DNA of 7,644 nucleotides from an uncultured Burkholderiales bacterium. GTDB taxonomy: Bacteria; Pseudomonadota; Gammaproteobacteria; Burkholderiales; Burkholderiaceae_E. Positions 1 through 6,514 of this stretch are shown here, piece by piece. The DNA lies in the NCBI GenBank assembly GCA_903898725.1, contig CAIUGQ010000493.1, positions 1-7,644 of the forward strand. Reading direction: 5' to 3'. The position numbers were made by a program, and so were the translations under genes. Position 1 is the first letter of the stretch. Every line of letters begins with the position of its first letter. Under the pieces are notes generated by a model. It made no database searches and was not told the DNA's origin. It saw only the letters and a list, made by a program, of their open reading frames with translations.

Positions 1-1
1 G

Positions 2-99
2 AAACCGTAGCGAGCAGGCCCGAGCCGGCGCCGAGGAGCGCAGCCGTACCTGGGTACGGTGAGCACCGCAGGCGTCGGATCGGGACGCGCAGTAGGTTT
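2..99. repeat. Long imperfect palindrome (candidate dispersed extragenic element)
   Basis: The stretch folds on itself almost end to end. The centre is a perfect inverted repeat, CCGTACC (44-50) against GGTACGG (53-59), with a 2-base middle. The next arms, 33-43 and 60-70, pair imperfectly. Arms 19-32 and 71-84 pair at 13 of 14 positions counting one G-U wobble (28/75). The outer AAACC (2-6) matches GGTTT (95-99). It begins 13 bases beyond the stop codon of the Lrp-type gene. A run TTTATTC follows on the plus strand, so it could end a plus-strand gene lying left of the window, but there is no proper T tract in either direction. Its size and symmetry fit a dispersed structured repeat, but copy number cannot be judged from one window. 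Confidence 0.55.
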
Positions 100-111
100 A
101 TTCACGGCTTC

Positions 112-630
112 TCAGCGGCCGCCCGGCAGCGGCAGCGCCGTCGTGTCCTTGATCACGTCGAGCGCGAAGCTCGTCCGCACGTCCAGCACGCCCGGCTGGC
201 GCAGCAGGCGCTGCTGCACGAAGCGCGAGAAGTCGTCGAGCGTGCCGACGTGCACGCGCAGCAGGTAGTCGACGTCGCCGGTGGTCGCGTGGCAGGCCAC
301 CACCTCGGGCCAGTCGCGCACCGCCTCGCGGAACTCGTCGTACGGGATCTTCGCGCCGCGCGCCGGTGCGCGCTTCTCCAGCTTCACGCTCGAGTAGGCG
401 ACCACGCCCAGTCCCACCGCGCGTGGCTCGATCAGTGCGGCGTAGCCTCGGATCACGCCCGCCTCCTCGAGCCGGCGCACGCGGCGCAGGCACGGCGAGG
501 GCGACAGCGACACCCGCTCGGCGAGCTCCTGGTTGCTGAGCCGGCCGTCGCGCTGCAGCTCGGCCAGGATGCGCAGGTCGGTGCGGTCGAGTTCGACCGG
601 TTCGATGGAGGCCTGGGGGCGGCTTGGCAT
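112..630 (-). CDS. Lrp/AsnC-family transcriptional regulator
   Basis: A 172-residue DNA-binding regulator of the feast/famine (Lrp/AsnC) family, the usual size being about 150-170. Residues 14-60 form the N-terminal helix-turn-helix: LDRTDLRILAELQRDGRLSN followed by the recognition region SLSPSPCLRRVRRLEEAGVI, very typical of the family. Residues 70-160 form the RAM ligand-binding/oligomerisation domain, with the characteristic GDVDYLLRV segment (118-126). Such proteins form dimers to octamers and usually respond to amino acids. The start is ATG at 628-630; the leader has GGAAGCAGGAC just before it, giving a modest ribosome site. The N-terminus has about 12 extra residues before the first helix. 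It is divergent from hpd, which suggests it controls hpd in response to tyrosine or a breakdown product; this is inferred from position only. Family is secure, ligand unknown. Confidence 0.95.
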   Translation of the reverse strand: MPSRPQASIEPVELDRTDLRILAELQRDGRLSNQELAERVSLSPSPCLRRVRRLEEAGVIRGYAALIEPRAVGLGVVAYSSVKLEKRAPARGAKIPYDEFREAVRDWPEVVACHATTGDVDYLLRVHVGTLDDFSRFVQQRLLRQPGVLDVRTSFALDVIKDTTALPLPGGR

Positions 631-787
631 GTCCTGCTTCCAAATAGCGTTCGATTGGCAGGATCATGCGCCGAGACGACCGCGCACGCCATCCGGACGC
701 AATCGCGTGGCGCGCCGCCTGCCTAGAATGGCCTGATCCGAGATCGCAGCGCGTCCGCGCTCCGACGGGCCTCGAGGACATCCCGCC
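631..787. promoter_or_regulatory. Shared lrp-hpd divergent control region
   Basis: This 157-bp gap separates the start codons of two divergent genes, so both promoters and the regulator's binding sites should lie here or just inside the genes. On the plus strand TAGAAT (724-729) matches a -10 box at 5 of 6 bases, but no good -35 box sits 16-18 bases upstream. GATC-CGA-GATC (735-745) is a short inverted repeat that would overlap the start of the hpd transcript. GAGGA (774-778) is a good ribosome-binding site 9 bases before the hpd ATG. I see no clear -10/-35 pair for the regulator on the minus strand. The exact promoter calls are weak; the role of the region follows from gene arrangement. Confidence 0.4.
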
Positions 788-1897
788 ATGACCGACACCA
801 CGACCTCCGCCTGGGCCAACCCGATGGGCACCGACGGCTTCGAGTTCATCGAGTACGCCGCGCCCGATCCCGCCGCGATGGGCGCGGTGTTCGAGCAGAT
901 GGGCTTCAAGGCCGTCGCGCGTCACCGCACCAAGCGGGTGACGCTGTACCGCCAGGGGCAGGTCAACTTCATCGTGAACGCGGAACCCGACTCGTTCGCG
1001 CAGCGCTTCGCCCGGCTGCACGGCCCGTCGATCTGCGCGATCGCCTTCCGGGTGCAGGACGCGGGCGCGGCCTACAAGCGCGCGCTCGAGCTCGGCGCCT
1101 GGGGCTTCGATCAGCGCTCGGGGCCGATGGAGCTGAACATCCCGGCGATCAAGGGCATCGGCGATTCGCTGATCTACCTGGTCGACCGCTGGCGCGGCAA
1201 GAACGGCCGGCACGGCGGGGTCGGCGACATCTCGATCTACGACGTCGACTTCGAGCCGATCGGCGATGCGGACATCGAGCACCCGGGCGCGGGGCTCACC
1301 TACGTCGATCACCTGACGCACAACGTGCACCGCGGCCGCATGGCCGAGTGGTCGGCGTTCTACGAGCGGCTGTTCGAGTTCCGCGAGGTGCGCTACTTCG
1401 ACATCGAGGGCAAGGTCACCGGCGTGAAGTCGAAGGCGATGACCTCGCCCTGCGGCAAGATCCGCATCCCGATCAACGAGGAAGGCACCGGCACCGGCGG
1501 CGGCCAGATCCAGGAGTACCTCGACCAGTACCACGGCGAGGGGATCCAGCACATCGCCCTCGGCACCGACGACATCTTCGCGACGGTCGAGCGGCTGCGG
1601 GTCGCGGGCGTGAACTTCCTCGACACGCCGGACACCTACTACGAACTCATCGACACGCGGCTGCCCGGCCACGGCCAGGACGTCGCGCGGATGGCCGAGA
1701 ACCGGGTGCTGCTCGACGGCGGTCCTACCGGCGGGCTCCTGCTGCAGATCTTCACGAAGACGGTGATCGGGCCGATCTTCTTCGAGATCATCCAGAGGAA
1801 GGGCGACGAGGGCTTCGGCGAGGGCAACTTCAAGGCCCTGTTCGAATCGATCGAGCTCGACCAGATCCGGCGCGGGGTCGTGAAGGCCGAGGCCTGA
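788..1897 (+). CDS. hpd: 4-hydroxyphenylpyruvate dioxygenase (HPPD)
   Basis: A cytoplasmic non-haem iron(II) enzyme of 369 residues that converts 4-hydroxyphenylpyruvate and O2 into homogentisate and CO2, the second step of tyrosine degradation. It has the two-domain vicinal-oxygen-chelate fold, and the length is close to the 350-370 typical of bacterial HPPD. The N-terminal domain (about 15-140) carries FEFIEYAAPDPAAM and SICAIAFRVQDA. The catalytic domain (about 168-350) carries the expected iron ligands: His175 in TYVDHLTHNV, His255 in GIQHIAL and Glu333 in FFEIIQRKG. The C-terminal gate helix GNFKALFESIELDQIRRGV is intact, so the enzyme should be active. The start is ATG at 788 with GAGGA at 774-778. 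No other tyrosine-pathway genes (hmgA, fahA, maiA) lie in the window; the divergent Lrp-type gene is the likely regulator. Confidence 0.97.
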   Translation: MTDTTTSAWANPMGTDGFEFIEYAAPDPAAMGAVFEQMGFKAVARHRTKRVTLYRQGQVNFIVNAEPDSFAQRFARLHGPSICAIAFRVQDAGAAYKRALELGAWGFDQRSGPMELNIPAIKGIGDSLIYLVDRWRGKNGRHGGVGDISIYDVDFEPIGDADIEHPGAGLTYVDHLTHNVHRGRMAEWSAFYERLFEFREVRYFDIEGKVTGVKSKAMTSPCGKIRIPINEEGTGTGGGQIQEYLDQYHGEGIQHIALGTDDIFATVERLRVAGVNFLDTPDTYYELIDTRLPGHGQDVARMAENRVLLDGGPTGGLLLQIFTKTVIGPIFFEIIQRKGDEGFGEGNFKALFESIELDQIRRGVVKAEA

Positions 1898-1922
1898 GCC
1901 GCAGCGTCATTCGGTAGGGAGG

Positions 1923-1939
1923 GGCTCTCGACGAGAGCC
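1923..1939. terminator. Hairpin between convergent hpd and Bug genes
   Basis: GGCTCTCG (1923-1930) is followed by one base and its exact complement CGAGAGCC (1932-1939). In RNA this gives a 7-bp stem with a 3-base loop. It lies between the stop codons of two convergent genes (1895-1897 and 1945-1947), the usual place for a two-way terminator. Neither side has a T tract, so factor-independent termination would be weak. Confidence 0.45.
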
Positions 1940-1944
1940 GGCAC

Positions 1945-2928
1945 TTACTCCGTCTTGACGTTGGCGACCCGCACCACCTCCGCCCAGCGGGCGACGTCCT
2001 CACGGACGAAGCCCGCGAACGCTGCGCCGTCGCGGGCGTTGGGGGTCATGCCGCTCTTCTGCAGGGTCTCGCGGACGGCGGGCTGGCGCATCGCCTCCAG
2101 CGTCGCCTCGCGCAACCGCGCGAGCGCCGCCGCGGGCACGCCGGCCGGCGCGAACATCGCCAGCCAGGCGTCGGCCTCGACGCCGCGCACGCCGGCCTCG
2201 GCGAGCGTCGGCACGTCCGGCAGGTACGGCGAACGGTTGGGCGAGGCGACCGCGATGGCCCGCAGCCGGCCAGACTGGATCTGGGCGAGCACCGTCGGCG
2301 TCGTCGCGAAGCTGAGGTTCACATGCCCGCCGAGCAGGTCGGTCAGCAGCGGCGCGGAACCCTTGTACGGTACGTGCGCGATGTCCGTGCCGGTGCGGAC
2401 CTTGAAGAGTTCGAGCGCCAGATGCGAGGCCGAGCCGGGCCCGGTCGAGCCGGCGGTCAGCTTGCCGGGGTCCTTCTTCGCGAGCGCCACCAGGTCGGCG
2501 GCGGTCTTCACCGCCACGTCTGGGCCGACGACGACCAGGTGCTGCAGGTCGGCGAGGCCGGCCACCGGGGCGAAGTCCTTGACCGGGTCGTAGCCGCCGC
2601 CCTGGGGCAGCAGCGAGACGTTGGTCGCGTGGGTCTGGTTGGTGCCGAACACCAGGGTGTGGCCGTCGGCGACGGCCTGCGCGACCCGGCGGGTGCCGAT
2701 CGAACCCGCCCCGCCGGGCACGTTCTCGATCACGACCGCCTGGCCGAGCGTCCTGGCGAGCTCGGCCCCGATCGTGCGGGCGAGGATGTCCGTGGGGCCG
2801 CCCGCCGGGTACGGCACCACGACCGAGACTGTGCGAGTGGGTACCCACTGCGCCCAGGACTGGCCTGGCAGGGCGAGCGCGGCACCGCTACCGGCGGCAA
2901 TCGACAGGAAACGGCGGCGGGCGGTCAT
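1945..2928 (-). CDS. Bug-family (TctC-like) periplasmic solute-binding protein
   Basis: A 327-residue exported binding protein of the Bug family, the large Burkholderiales group related to TctC of the tripartite tricarboxylate transporter; members usually bind carboxylates, amino acids or related small molecules. The signal peptide (about 1-26, cut after SWA) begins MTARRRFLS, which fits a twin-arginine export motif, and is followed by a short apolar stretch. Family motifs are present: VPYPAGGPTD (38-47), VIENVPGGAGSIG (66-78), HVPYKG (185-190) and LPDVPTLAEAG (236-246). The start is the ATG at 2926-2928, because the signal peptide begins there and GAGGAG lies 8 bases upstream; the frame stays open far upstream, through the next gene, but that stretch is not protein-like. 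No tctA or tctB membrane genes are nearby, so it looks like one of the many orphan Bug proteins. It lies 80 bp downstream of the winged-helix/TPR regulator gene on the same strand. Ligand unknown. Confidence 0.93.
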   Translation of the reverse strand: MTARRRFLSIAAGSGAALALPGQSWAQWVPTRTVSVVVPYPAGGPTDILARTIGAELARTLGQAVVIENVPGGAGSIGTRRVAQAVADGHTLVFGTNQTHATNVSLLPQGGGYDPVKDFAPVAGLADLQHLVVVGPDVAVKTAADLVALAKKDPGKLTAGSTGPGSASHLALELFKVRTGTDIAHVPYKGSAPLLTDLLGGHVNLSFATTPTVLAQIQSGRLRAIAVASPNRSPYLPDVPTLAEAGVRGVEADAWLAMFAPAGVPAAALARLREATLEAMRQPAVRETLQKSGMTPNARDGAAFAGFVREDVARWAEVVRVANVKTE

Positions 2929-2936
2929 GGCGGAAG

Positions 2937-2942
2937 CTCCTC
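2937..2942 (-). promoter_or_regulatory. Ribosome-binding site fixing the Bug gene start
   Basis: Read on the minus strand this is GAGGAG, 8 bases before the ATG at 2928. It settles the start of the Bug gene in a frame that is otherwise open for another 1.6 kb upstream. Confidence 0.8.
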
Positions 2943-3008
2943 GGGACGGGGCCGTCAGCGTACCGAACGGGGGGGCGGCTGTCGAAGGGGCCGCTGTCGT
3001 AGGGCGCG

Positions 3009-4343
3009 TCAGCGTCCGTGCAGGGGATGCCAGAGCCCGGCGAGCGCCGGGTCGCTCACCAGGTCGGCCAGGCGGGGGTCGGTGCGCATCAGGCCGACGT
3101 GCAGCCCGCGCCGGGTGGCGCCGTCGCGAAGCGCGCGCAGCGCGGCCGCGCGGTCGCCGAGTGCCAGATGGACGGGTGCGCGCACCTCGGCCGCGGCGCC
3201 GGGCCAGCTCGCGTCGAGCTCGGCGAGGATCGCGCGCGCCTCGTCGGCACGGCCGGCGCGCGCGAGCACGTCGGCGTGCGTCATCCGGATCGGCACGCTG
3301 CGGGCGTCCGCCTCGAGGGCACGCCGGGAGGACTCGAGCGCCTCGTCGTGCTCGCCGGCGAGCGAGGCGCCGACGGCCGCGATCGCCCAGGTCGAGCCGT
3401 TCGCCCCGGGCCGCGCGACCAGCTCGAGGACAGCACGGCGCGTCTCGGCGGGCGGCGCACCGCCGAAGTGGAGGCAGGTCGCCAGCATCGCTGCGGCCCT
3501 CGGGGCGAGGGGATTGAGCCCCTGCGCGTCGCGCGCGGTCTGGAGCGCCGCCTCGGACCGGCCGGCCACCGCCAGCGCCCAGGCGCTCATGTGACGGGCG
3601 AGCCAGTGGCCCGAGTCGATCGACACCGCCCGCTCCAGATCGGCCAGGCCCTCGGTGACCGACCCGTCGACCGCGACCCGAACGAAGCCGCGCACGGCCA
3701 GCGCGTCGACGTCGTCGGGATCGAGGGCGAGGGCACGCGCCGCGGCCTCGAGCGCACGGCGCCCCCCTTCGGACGGGGCGATCCATCCGACGTTGGTCTG
3801 CAGGATCCGCAGGAATCCGAGCAGGGTCCACGACGGCCCGTAGCCCGGCTCGACGGCCAGCCCGGCCTCGAGGATGTCCACCGCGGCCGTCAGGTCGCGG
3901 GGCGTACCCCGCGCGCCCAGTTCGCGCGCGGCGGCCCAGGTCTCGAAGGCCGAGGGGTGGCGGACCTGCGCCAGCCGCTCGAGCGTGGCGGTCGCGCGAT
4001 CGGCGTCGATCAGGCGGACCGGCACCGCCACCCGAAAGCCACGACCGTAGGCGGTCTCGACGATCTCCAGGCCGTCCGGATGGGCCAGCGCCCGACGCAT
4101 CAGGTAGATGCAGCGCGAGATGCTGTCCTCGGTTGCCCCGCGTCCGCCCCAGCCCGCCTGCACCACCTCCTGCCGAGGCACGAACCGGCCTTGTGCCTCG
4201 AGCAGCACGGCGAGCACGCGCATCGGGGTCGGTGCGAGCGCGAGCTCGCGGCCGGCGCGCGAGAGGCCGACGGACGCATCGAAGCGAAAGCCGGCGAACT
4301 CGTAGGCGCGGCGAACGGGGGCCGGGGCGGGGGCCGGGGTCAC
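3009..4343 (-). CDS. Winged-helix (OmpR/CadC-type) regulator with TPR-like C-terminal region
   Basis: A predicted cytoplasmic transcription factor of 444 residues. Residues about 14-108 form an OmpR-type winged helix (Trans_reg_C): YEFAGFRFDASVGLSRAGRE, the LTPTPMRVL-like LALAPTPMRVLAVLLEAQGR, EDSISRCIYLMRRAL as recognition helix, and the wing VETAYGRGFRVAVPV. Residues about 130-440 are alanine-rich paired helices of TPR type, for example GRRALEAAARALALDPDDVDALAVRGF and AGRADEARAILAEL. There is no receiver domain and no membrane segment, unlike CadC or classical OmpR proteins; the layout resembles HilA-like regulators. The start is a GTG at 4341-4343 with no good Shine-Dalgarno site; the frame is closed by a stop at 4374-4376, and no ATG occurs before the domain, so this is the best choice. 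The N-terminal PAPAPAP leader may be unstructured. It is 80 bp upstream of the Bug gene, which it might control or be co-transcribed with (inference). Signal and targets unknown. Confidence 0.88.
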   Translation of the reverse strand: MTPAPAPAPVRRAYEFAGFRFDASVGLSRAGRELALAPTPMRVLAVLLEAQGRFVPRQEVVQAGWGGRGATEDSISRCIYLMRRALAHPDGLEIVETAYGRGFRVAVPVRLIDADRATATLERLAQVRHPSAFETWAAARELGARGTPRDLTAAVDILEAGLAVEPGYGPSWTLLGFLRILQTNVGWIAPSEGGRRALEAAARALALDPDDVDALAVRGFVRVAVDGSVTEGLADLERAVSIDSGHWLARHMSAWALAVAGRSEAALQTARDAQGLNPLAPRAAAMLATCLHFGGAPPAETRRAVLELVARPGANGSTWAIAAVGASLAGEHDEALESSRRALEADARSVPIRMTHADVLARAGRADEARAILAELDASWPGAAAEVRAPVHLALGDRAAALRALRDGATRRGLHVGLMRTDPRLADLVSDPALAGLWHPLHGR

Positions 4344-4599
4344 GGTGGAGGACTGCCAGGATGGAGCGACCCGTCATTGTCGGGTCCGCCGTCGCGCCCG
4401 ACCTGACCCTCACAGGCGTATCGGGATCCGGTCGCCCGCGCTCAGGGCGCGCGACGCTCGCGTCCGGCGCCCCCGTGTAGGAGCGCGCCCATCGTCCGTT
4501 CGGGTCTGAGGAATCCCCCACTGCCGGCGCGCGGGGAGGACGCCCATCATCGGTCGGCCCGATCCCGAATCGGCCGTCCCGCCCACCCCGGAGCCCGTC
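4344..4599. other. Divergent intergenic region with a GC-rich hairpin (4445-4472)
   Basis: This 256-bp gap, the longest in the window, separates the regulator gene from the receiver gene and must hold both promoters. No convincing -10/-35 pair is visible on either strand. Bases 4445-4472 can fold: GGGCGC pairs with GCGCCC, then after a 2x2 mismatch GACG pairs with CGTC around a CTCG loop. GGGCGCGC (4445-4452) can instead pair with GCGCGCCC (4483-4490), so two mutually exclusive folds exist in the receiver gene's possible leader. In such GC-rich DNA these could be chance. No protein-coding signal is evident. Confidence 0.4.
4590..4593 (+). promoter_or_regulatory. Ribosome-binding site of the receiver gene
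   Basis: GGAG lies 6 bases before the GTG at 4600. The frame is open back to a stop at 4507-4509 but has no ATG, GTG or TTG earlier, so this site supports the GTG start. Confidence 0.6.
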
Positions 4600-4998
4600 G
4601 TGCCCGAAGTCGTCCGCAGCGCCGCAGCGCCACCTTTACCGGATGCGCGCCGCGTGCTCCTGGTGGAGGACAACGACGAGGTCGCCGCCGCCACCGTTGC
4701 GCTGCTGCGGGCCTACGGCTGGTCGGTCGAGCATGCCGGCGACGCCGAGACAGCGCTCGAGCTGATCGACGGCGGGGCCGTGCCGGATGTGGTGCTCGCC
4801 GACATCGCCATGCCGGGTGCATTCGACGGCGCGCAGCTGGCGGTCCACCTGCGGCGCATGCACCCTCGACTTCGCGTGGTGCTGATGACCGGCCACGTCA
4901 CCGAAGTGCATCGGGCCTCGGGCGAGGACGGCTTCCTGCTGCTGCCCAAGCCCTGCTCGCCCGCGGCCCTGGTGGCCGCCCTCGACGGCGATCCCTGA
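4600..4998 (+). CDS. Stand-alone receiver-domain response regulator
   Basis: A 132-residue cytoplasmic protein made only of a phosphoacceptor receiver domain (about 17-129). All key residues are visible: the acidic pair Glu23/Asp24 in LLVEDNDE, the phosphoacceptor Asp68 in LADIAMPG, Thr97 in VLMTGH and Lys117 in LLPKPCS. It should therefore accept phosphate from a histidine kinase. There is no output domain. The segment after Asp68 (MPGAFDGAQLAVHLRRMHP) and the TGHV / LPKP pattern look more like receivers attached to hybrid histidine kinases than like chemotaxis CheY, so it may pass phosphate or act as a phosphate sink rather than bind the flagellar switch (inference). The GTG start is supported by GGAG at 4590-4593. 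Its stop codon is 12 bp from that of the convergent chemoreceptor gene. No partner kinase is in the window. Confidence 0.9.
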   Translation: MPEVVRSAAAPPLPDARRVLLVEDNDEVAAATVALLRAYGWSVEHAGDAETALELIDGGAVPDVVLADIAMPGAFDGAQLAVHLRRMHPRLRVVLMTGHVTEVHRASGEDGFLLLPKPCSPAALVAALDGDP

Positions 4999-5014
4999 GC
5001 CGCGGCGCGCTCAG
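4995..5014. terminator. Inverted repeat holding both convergent stop codons
   Basis: CTGAGC (4995-5000) and GCTCAG (5009-5014) are exact complements around 8 bases. The left arm contains the TGA of the receiver gene and the right arm the TGA of the chemoreceptor gene read on the other strand. An alternative pairing GCCGC (4999-5003) with GCGGC (5014-5018) is also possible. There is no T tract. It may act as a weak two-way terminator or may be chance. Confidence 0.3.
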
Positions 5015-6474
5015 CGGCGACCGAACTCGAACTGCGAGACCGCGGCCGCGAGCCGCTCCGCCTGGTCCTTGAGGCTGAGCGCGGCAGCGGCGCTCTCCTC
5101 GACCAGCGCGGCGTTCTGCTGGGTCATGCCGTCGAGCTCGCCGACCGACTCGTTGACCAGGCCGACGCCCGCGCTCTGCTCGTTCGCGGCACGGCTGATC
5201 TCGCCGATCAGCACGCCGGTCTCGCGGACCGAGTCGACGATGCGGCCCATCGTCGCGCCGGCCTCGCCGACCAGGCGCGAGCCCTGCTCGACTCGATTGA
5301 CCGAGTCCTCGATCAGGGACTTGATCTCGCGGGCGGCGTCGGCACTGCGCTGTGCGAGCGTGCGCACCTCGCTCGCCACCACCGCGAAGCCGCGCCCCTG
5401 CTCGCCCGCGCGGGCCGCCTCGACCGCGGCGTTCAGCGCGAGGATGTTGGTCTGGAAGGCGATGCCGTCGATCACGCCGATGATGTCGGCGATCTTGCGG
5501 CTGCTCTGCGTGATCCCGGCCATGGTCTCGACCACCTGCTCGACGGCCTGGCCGCCGCGCACCGCGACCTCCGAGGCCACCGACGAGAGCCGGTTCGCCT
5601 GCTCGGAGTGGTCGGCGGTCTGGCGGATCGTGGCCGACAGCTCCTCCATCGACGAGGCGGCGCGCTGCAGATTCGCCGAGGTCTGCTCGGTCCGCACCGA
5701 CAGGTCGCTGTTGCCCTGCGCGATCTCCACCGACGCGGTCCGCACGGACTCGGCCGAGACGGCGACCTCGCGCAGCGTCCCGCCGATGCGCGTCAGCGCG
5801 CTGTGCAGGTCACGGCCCAGCGGGGTGTCGACGTGCACGTCGGAGAGGTCCAGGCGCAGGGTCTCGCCGCTGCCGCGCATCGATTCGGTCACGCGGGCGA
5901 GCTCGGCGCCGAGCCGCGCGTCGTGCTCGAGGCGGCGCGCCATGACGATCTGCAGCGCGCTCTGCACGACGACATACGACGCGTGCATCGCGACCGTCGC
6001 CCAGCTCGGCTCGGTGAAGCAGATCGCGCCCCACCCCATCGACTGCAGCTGGTTGAAGACGGCGTGATGCACCGCGATGGCCGCGGCTGCGGCGACGATC
6101 GGCTTCCAGTCGCGGTAGGCGAGCAGGAAGGCGAGGCTGACGAACACGCCGAAGTGCAGGTCGGTCAGGCCGCGGGCGATCTGGATCTGGAGCGCGGTGA
6201 TCGCCATCAGGGCGACACCCATGTAGAGCCGCGTCGGCAGGGAGCCGGGGCTCAGCCCGACCAGCGCGGCGCCGATCGCCACGATCGGCAGGCCGACCGC
6301 CAGCGCCATCGTCGTGCCGCCGAAGTGGATCGACAGGCCGACCGCCGCGGCCGCGCAGATGGCCAGGACCGCGAGGATCATGCGGTCGGCGGCGATGTAG
6401 ACGCGGCTCATCGTGCCGTCGCCCGAAGCGGCGGTGGCGGTGACCGGGGAGTTGGCTGCGTGCGAGGTGTCCAT
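5011..6474 (-). CDS. Methyl-accepting chemotaxis protein with all-membrane sensor region
   Basis: A chemoreceptor of 487 residues that would signal through CheA/CheW at the inner membrane. Residues about 31-179 hold some six hydrophobic segments (roughly 31-50, 56-76, 82-101, 107-120, 124-140, 158-179) with only short loops, so there is no classical periplasmic ligand domain. Notable polar residues in this part are His107, the pair His136-His137 with Asn141, and His164. A weak HAMP-like connector follows (about 203-236). The cytoplasmic coiled coil (about 240-480) has the highly conserved hairpin tip DGIAFQTNILALNAAVEAAR (336-355), then GEQGRGFAVVASEVRTLAQRSA. The C-terminus FEFGRR lacks the NWETF-type CheR tether. 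The start is ATG at 6472-6474; a TTG at 6514-6516 is in frame but falls in the T tract of the preceding gene's terminator, and a further ATG at 6409-6411 is possible. No che genes are nearby. Ligand unknown. Confidence 0.92.
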   Translation of the reverse strand: MDTSHAANSPVTATAASGDGTMSRVYIAADRMILAVLAICAAAAVGLSIHFGGTTMALAVGLPIVAIGAALVGLSPGSLPTRLYMGVALMAITALQIQIARGLTDLHFGVFVSLAFLLAYRDWKPIVAAAAAIAVHHAVFNQLQSMGWGAICFTEPSWATVAMHASYVVVQSALQIVMARRLEHDARLGAELARVTESMRGSGETLRLDLSDVHVDTPLGRDLHSALTRIGGTLREVAVSAESVRTASVEIAQGNSDLSVRTEQTSANLQRAASSMEELSATIRQTADHSEQANRLSSVASEVAVRGGQAVEQVVETMAGITQSSRKIADIIGVIDGIAFQTNILALNAAVEAARAGEQGRGFAVVASEVRTLAQRSADAAREIKSLIEDSVNRVEQGSRLVGEAGATMGRIVDSVRETGVLIGEISRAANEQSAGVGLVNESVGELDGMTQQNAALVEESAAAALSLKDQAERLAAAVSQFEFGRR

Positions 6475-6514
6475 GCCTGCGAGCGTGCCACCGCAGCGCG
6501 GGCGCCGATCATGC

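Noticed and set aside
98..1672. A 524-codon open frame on the minus strand, mostly opposite hpd
   Set aside because: It runs antisense to the clear HPPD gene and through the Lrp-type gene in another frame. Its translation is Arg/Ala/Val/His-rich low-complexity sequence typical of shadow frames in GC-rich DNA.
1348..1917. A 189-codon open frame on the plus strand inside hpd
   Set aside because: It is a frame-shifted reading of the HPPD catalytic domain with Arg-rich composition; hpd itself is intact.
2975..2994. GCGGC / GCCGC hairpin between the regulator and Bug genes
   Set aside because: Only 5 bp with a 10-base loop and followed by C-rich rather than T-rich sequence; expected by chance at this base composition.
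3018..4406. A 462-codon open frame on the plus strand opposite the regulator gene
   Set aside because: It is the antisense shadow of the regulator, which has recognisable domains; the plus-strand product is Gly/Arg/Gln-rich with no motif.
2929..4521. Upstream extension of the Bug reading frame to give an 858-residue protein
   Set aside because: The extension overlaps the winged-helix/TPR gene in another frame, is Arg/Gly/Pro-rich with no domain, and the signal peptide and GAGGAG site place the real start at 2928.
4410..4694. A 94-codon minus-strand open frame in the divergent gap and over the start of the receiver gene
   Set aside because: Ser/Thr/Arg/Gly-rich with no motif, overlaps the receiver gene antisense and has no convincing ribosome site.
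6504..6512. GCCGATCAT resembling a sigma-28 (FliA) -10 element near the chemoreceptor gene
   Set aside because: It is on the plus strand, pointing away from the chemoreceptor gene, with no matching -35 element at the proper spacing.
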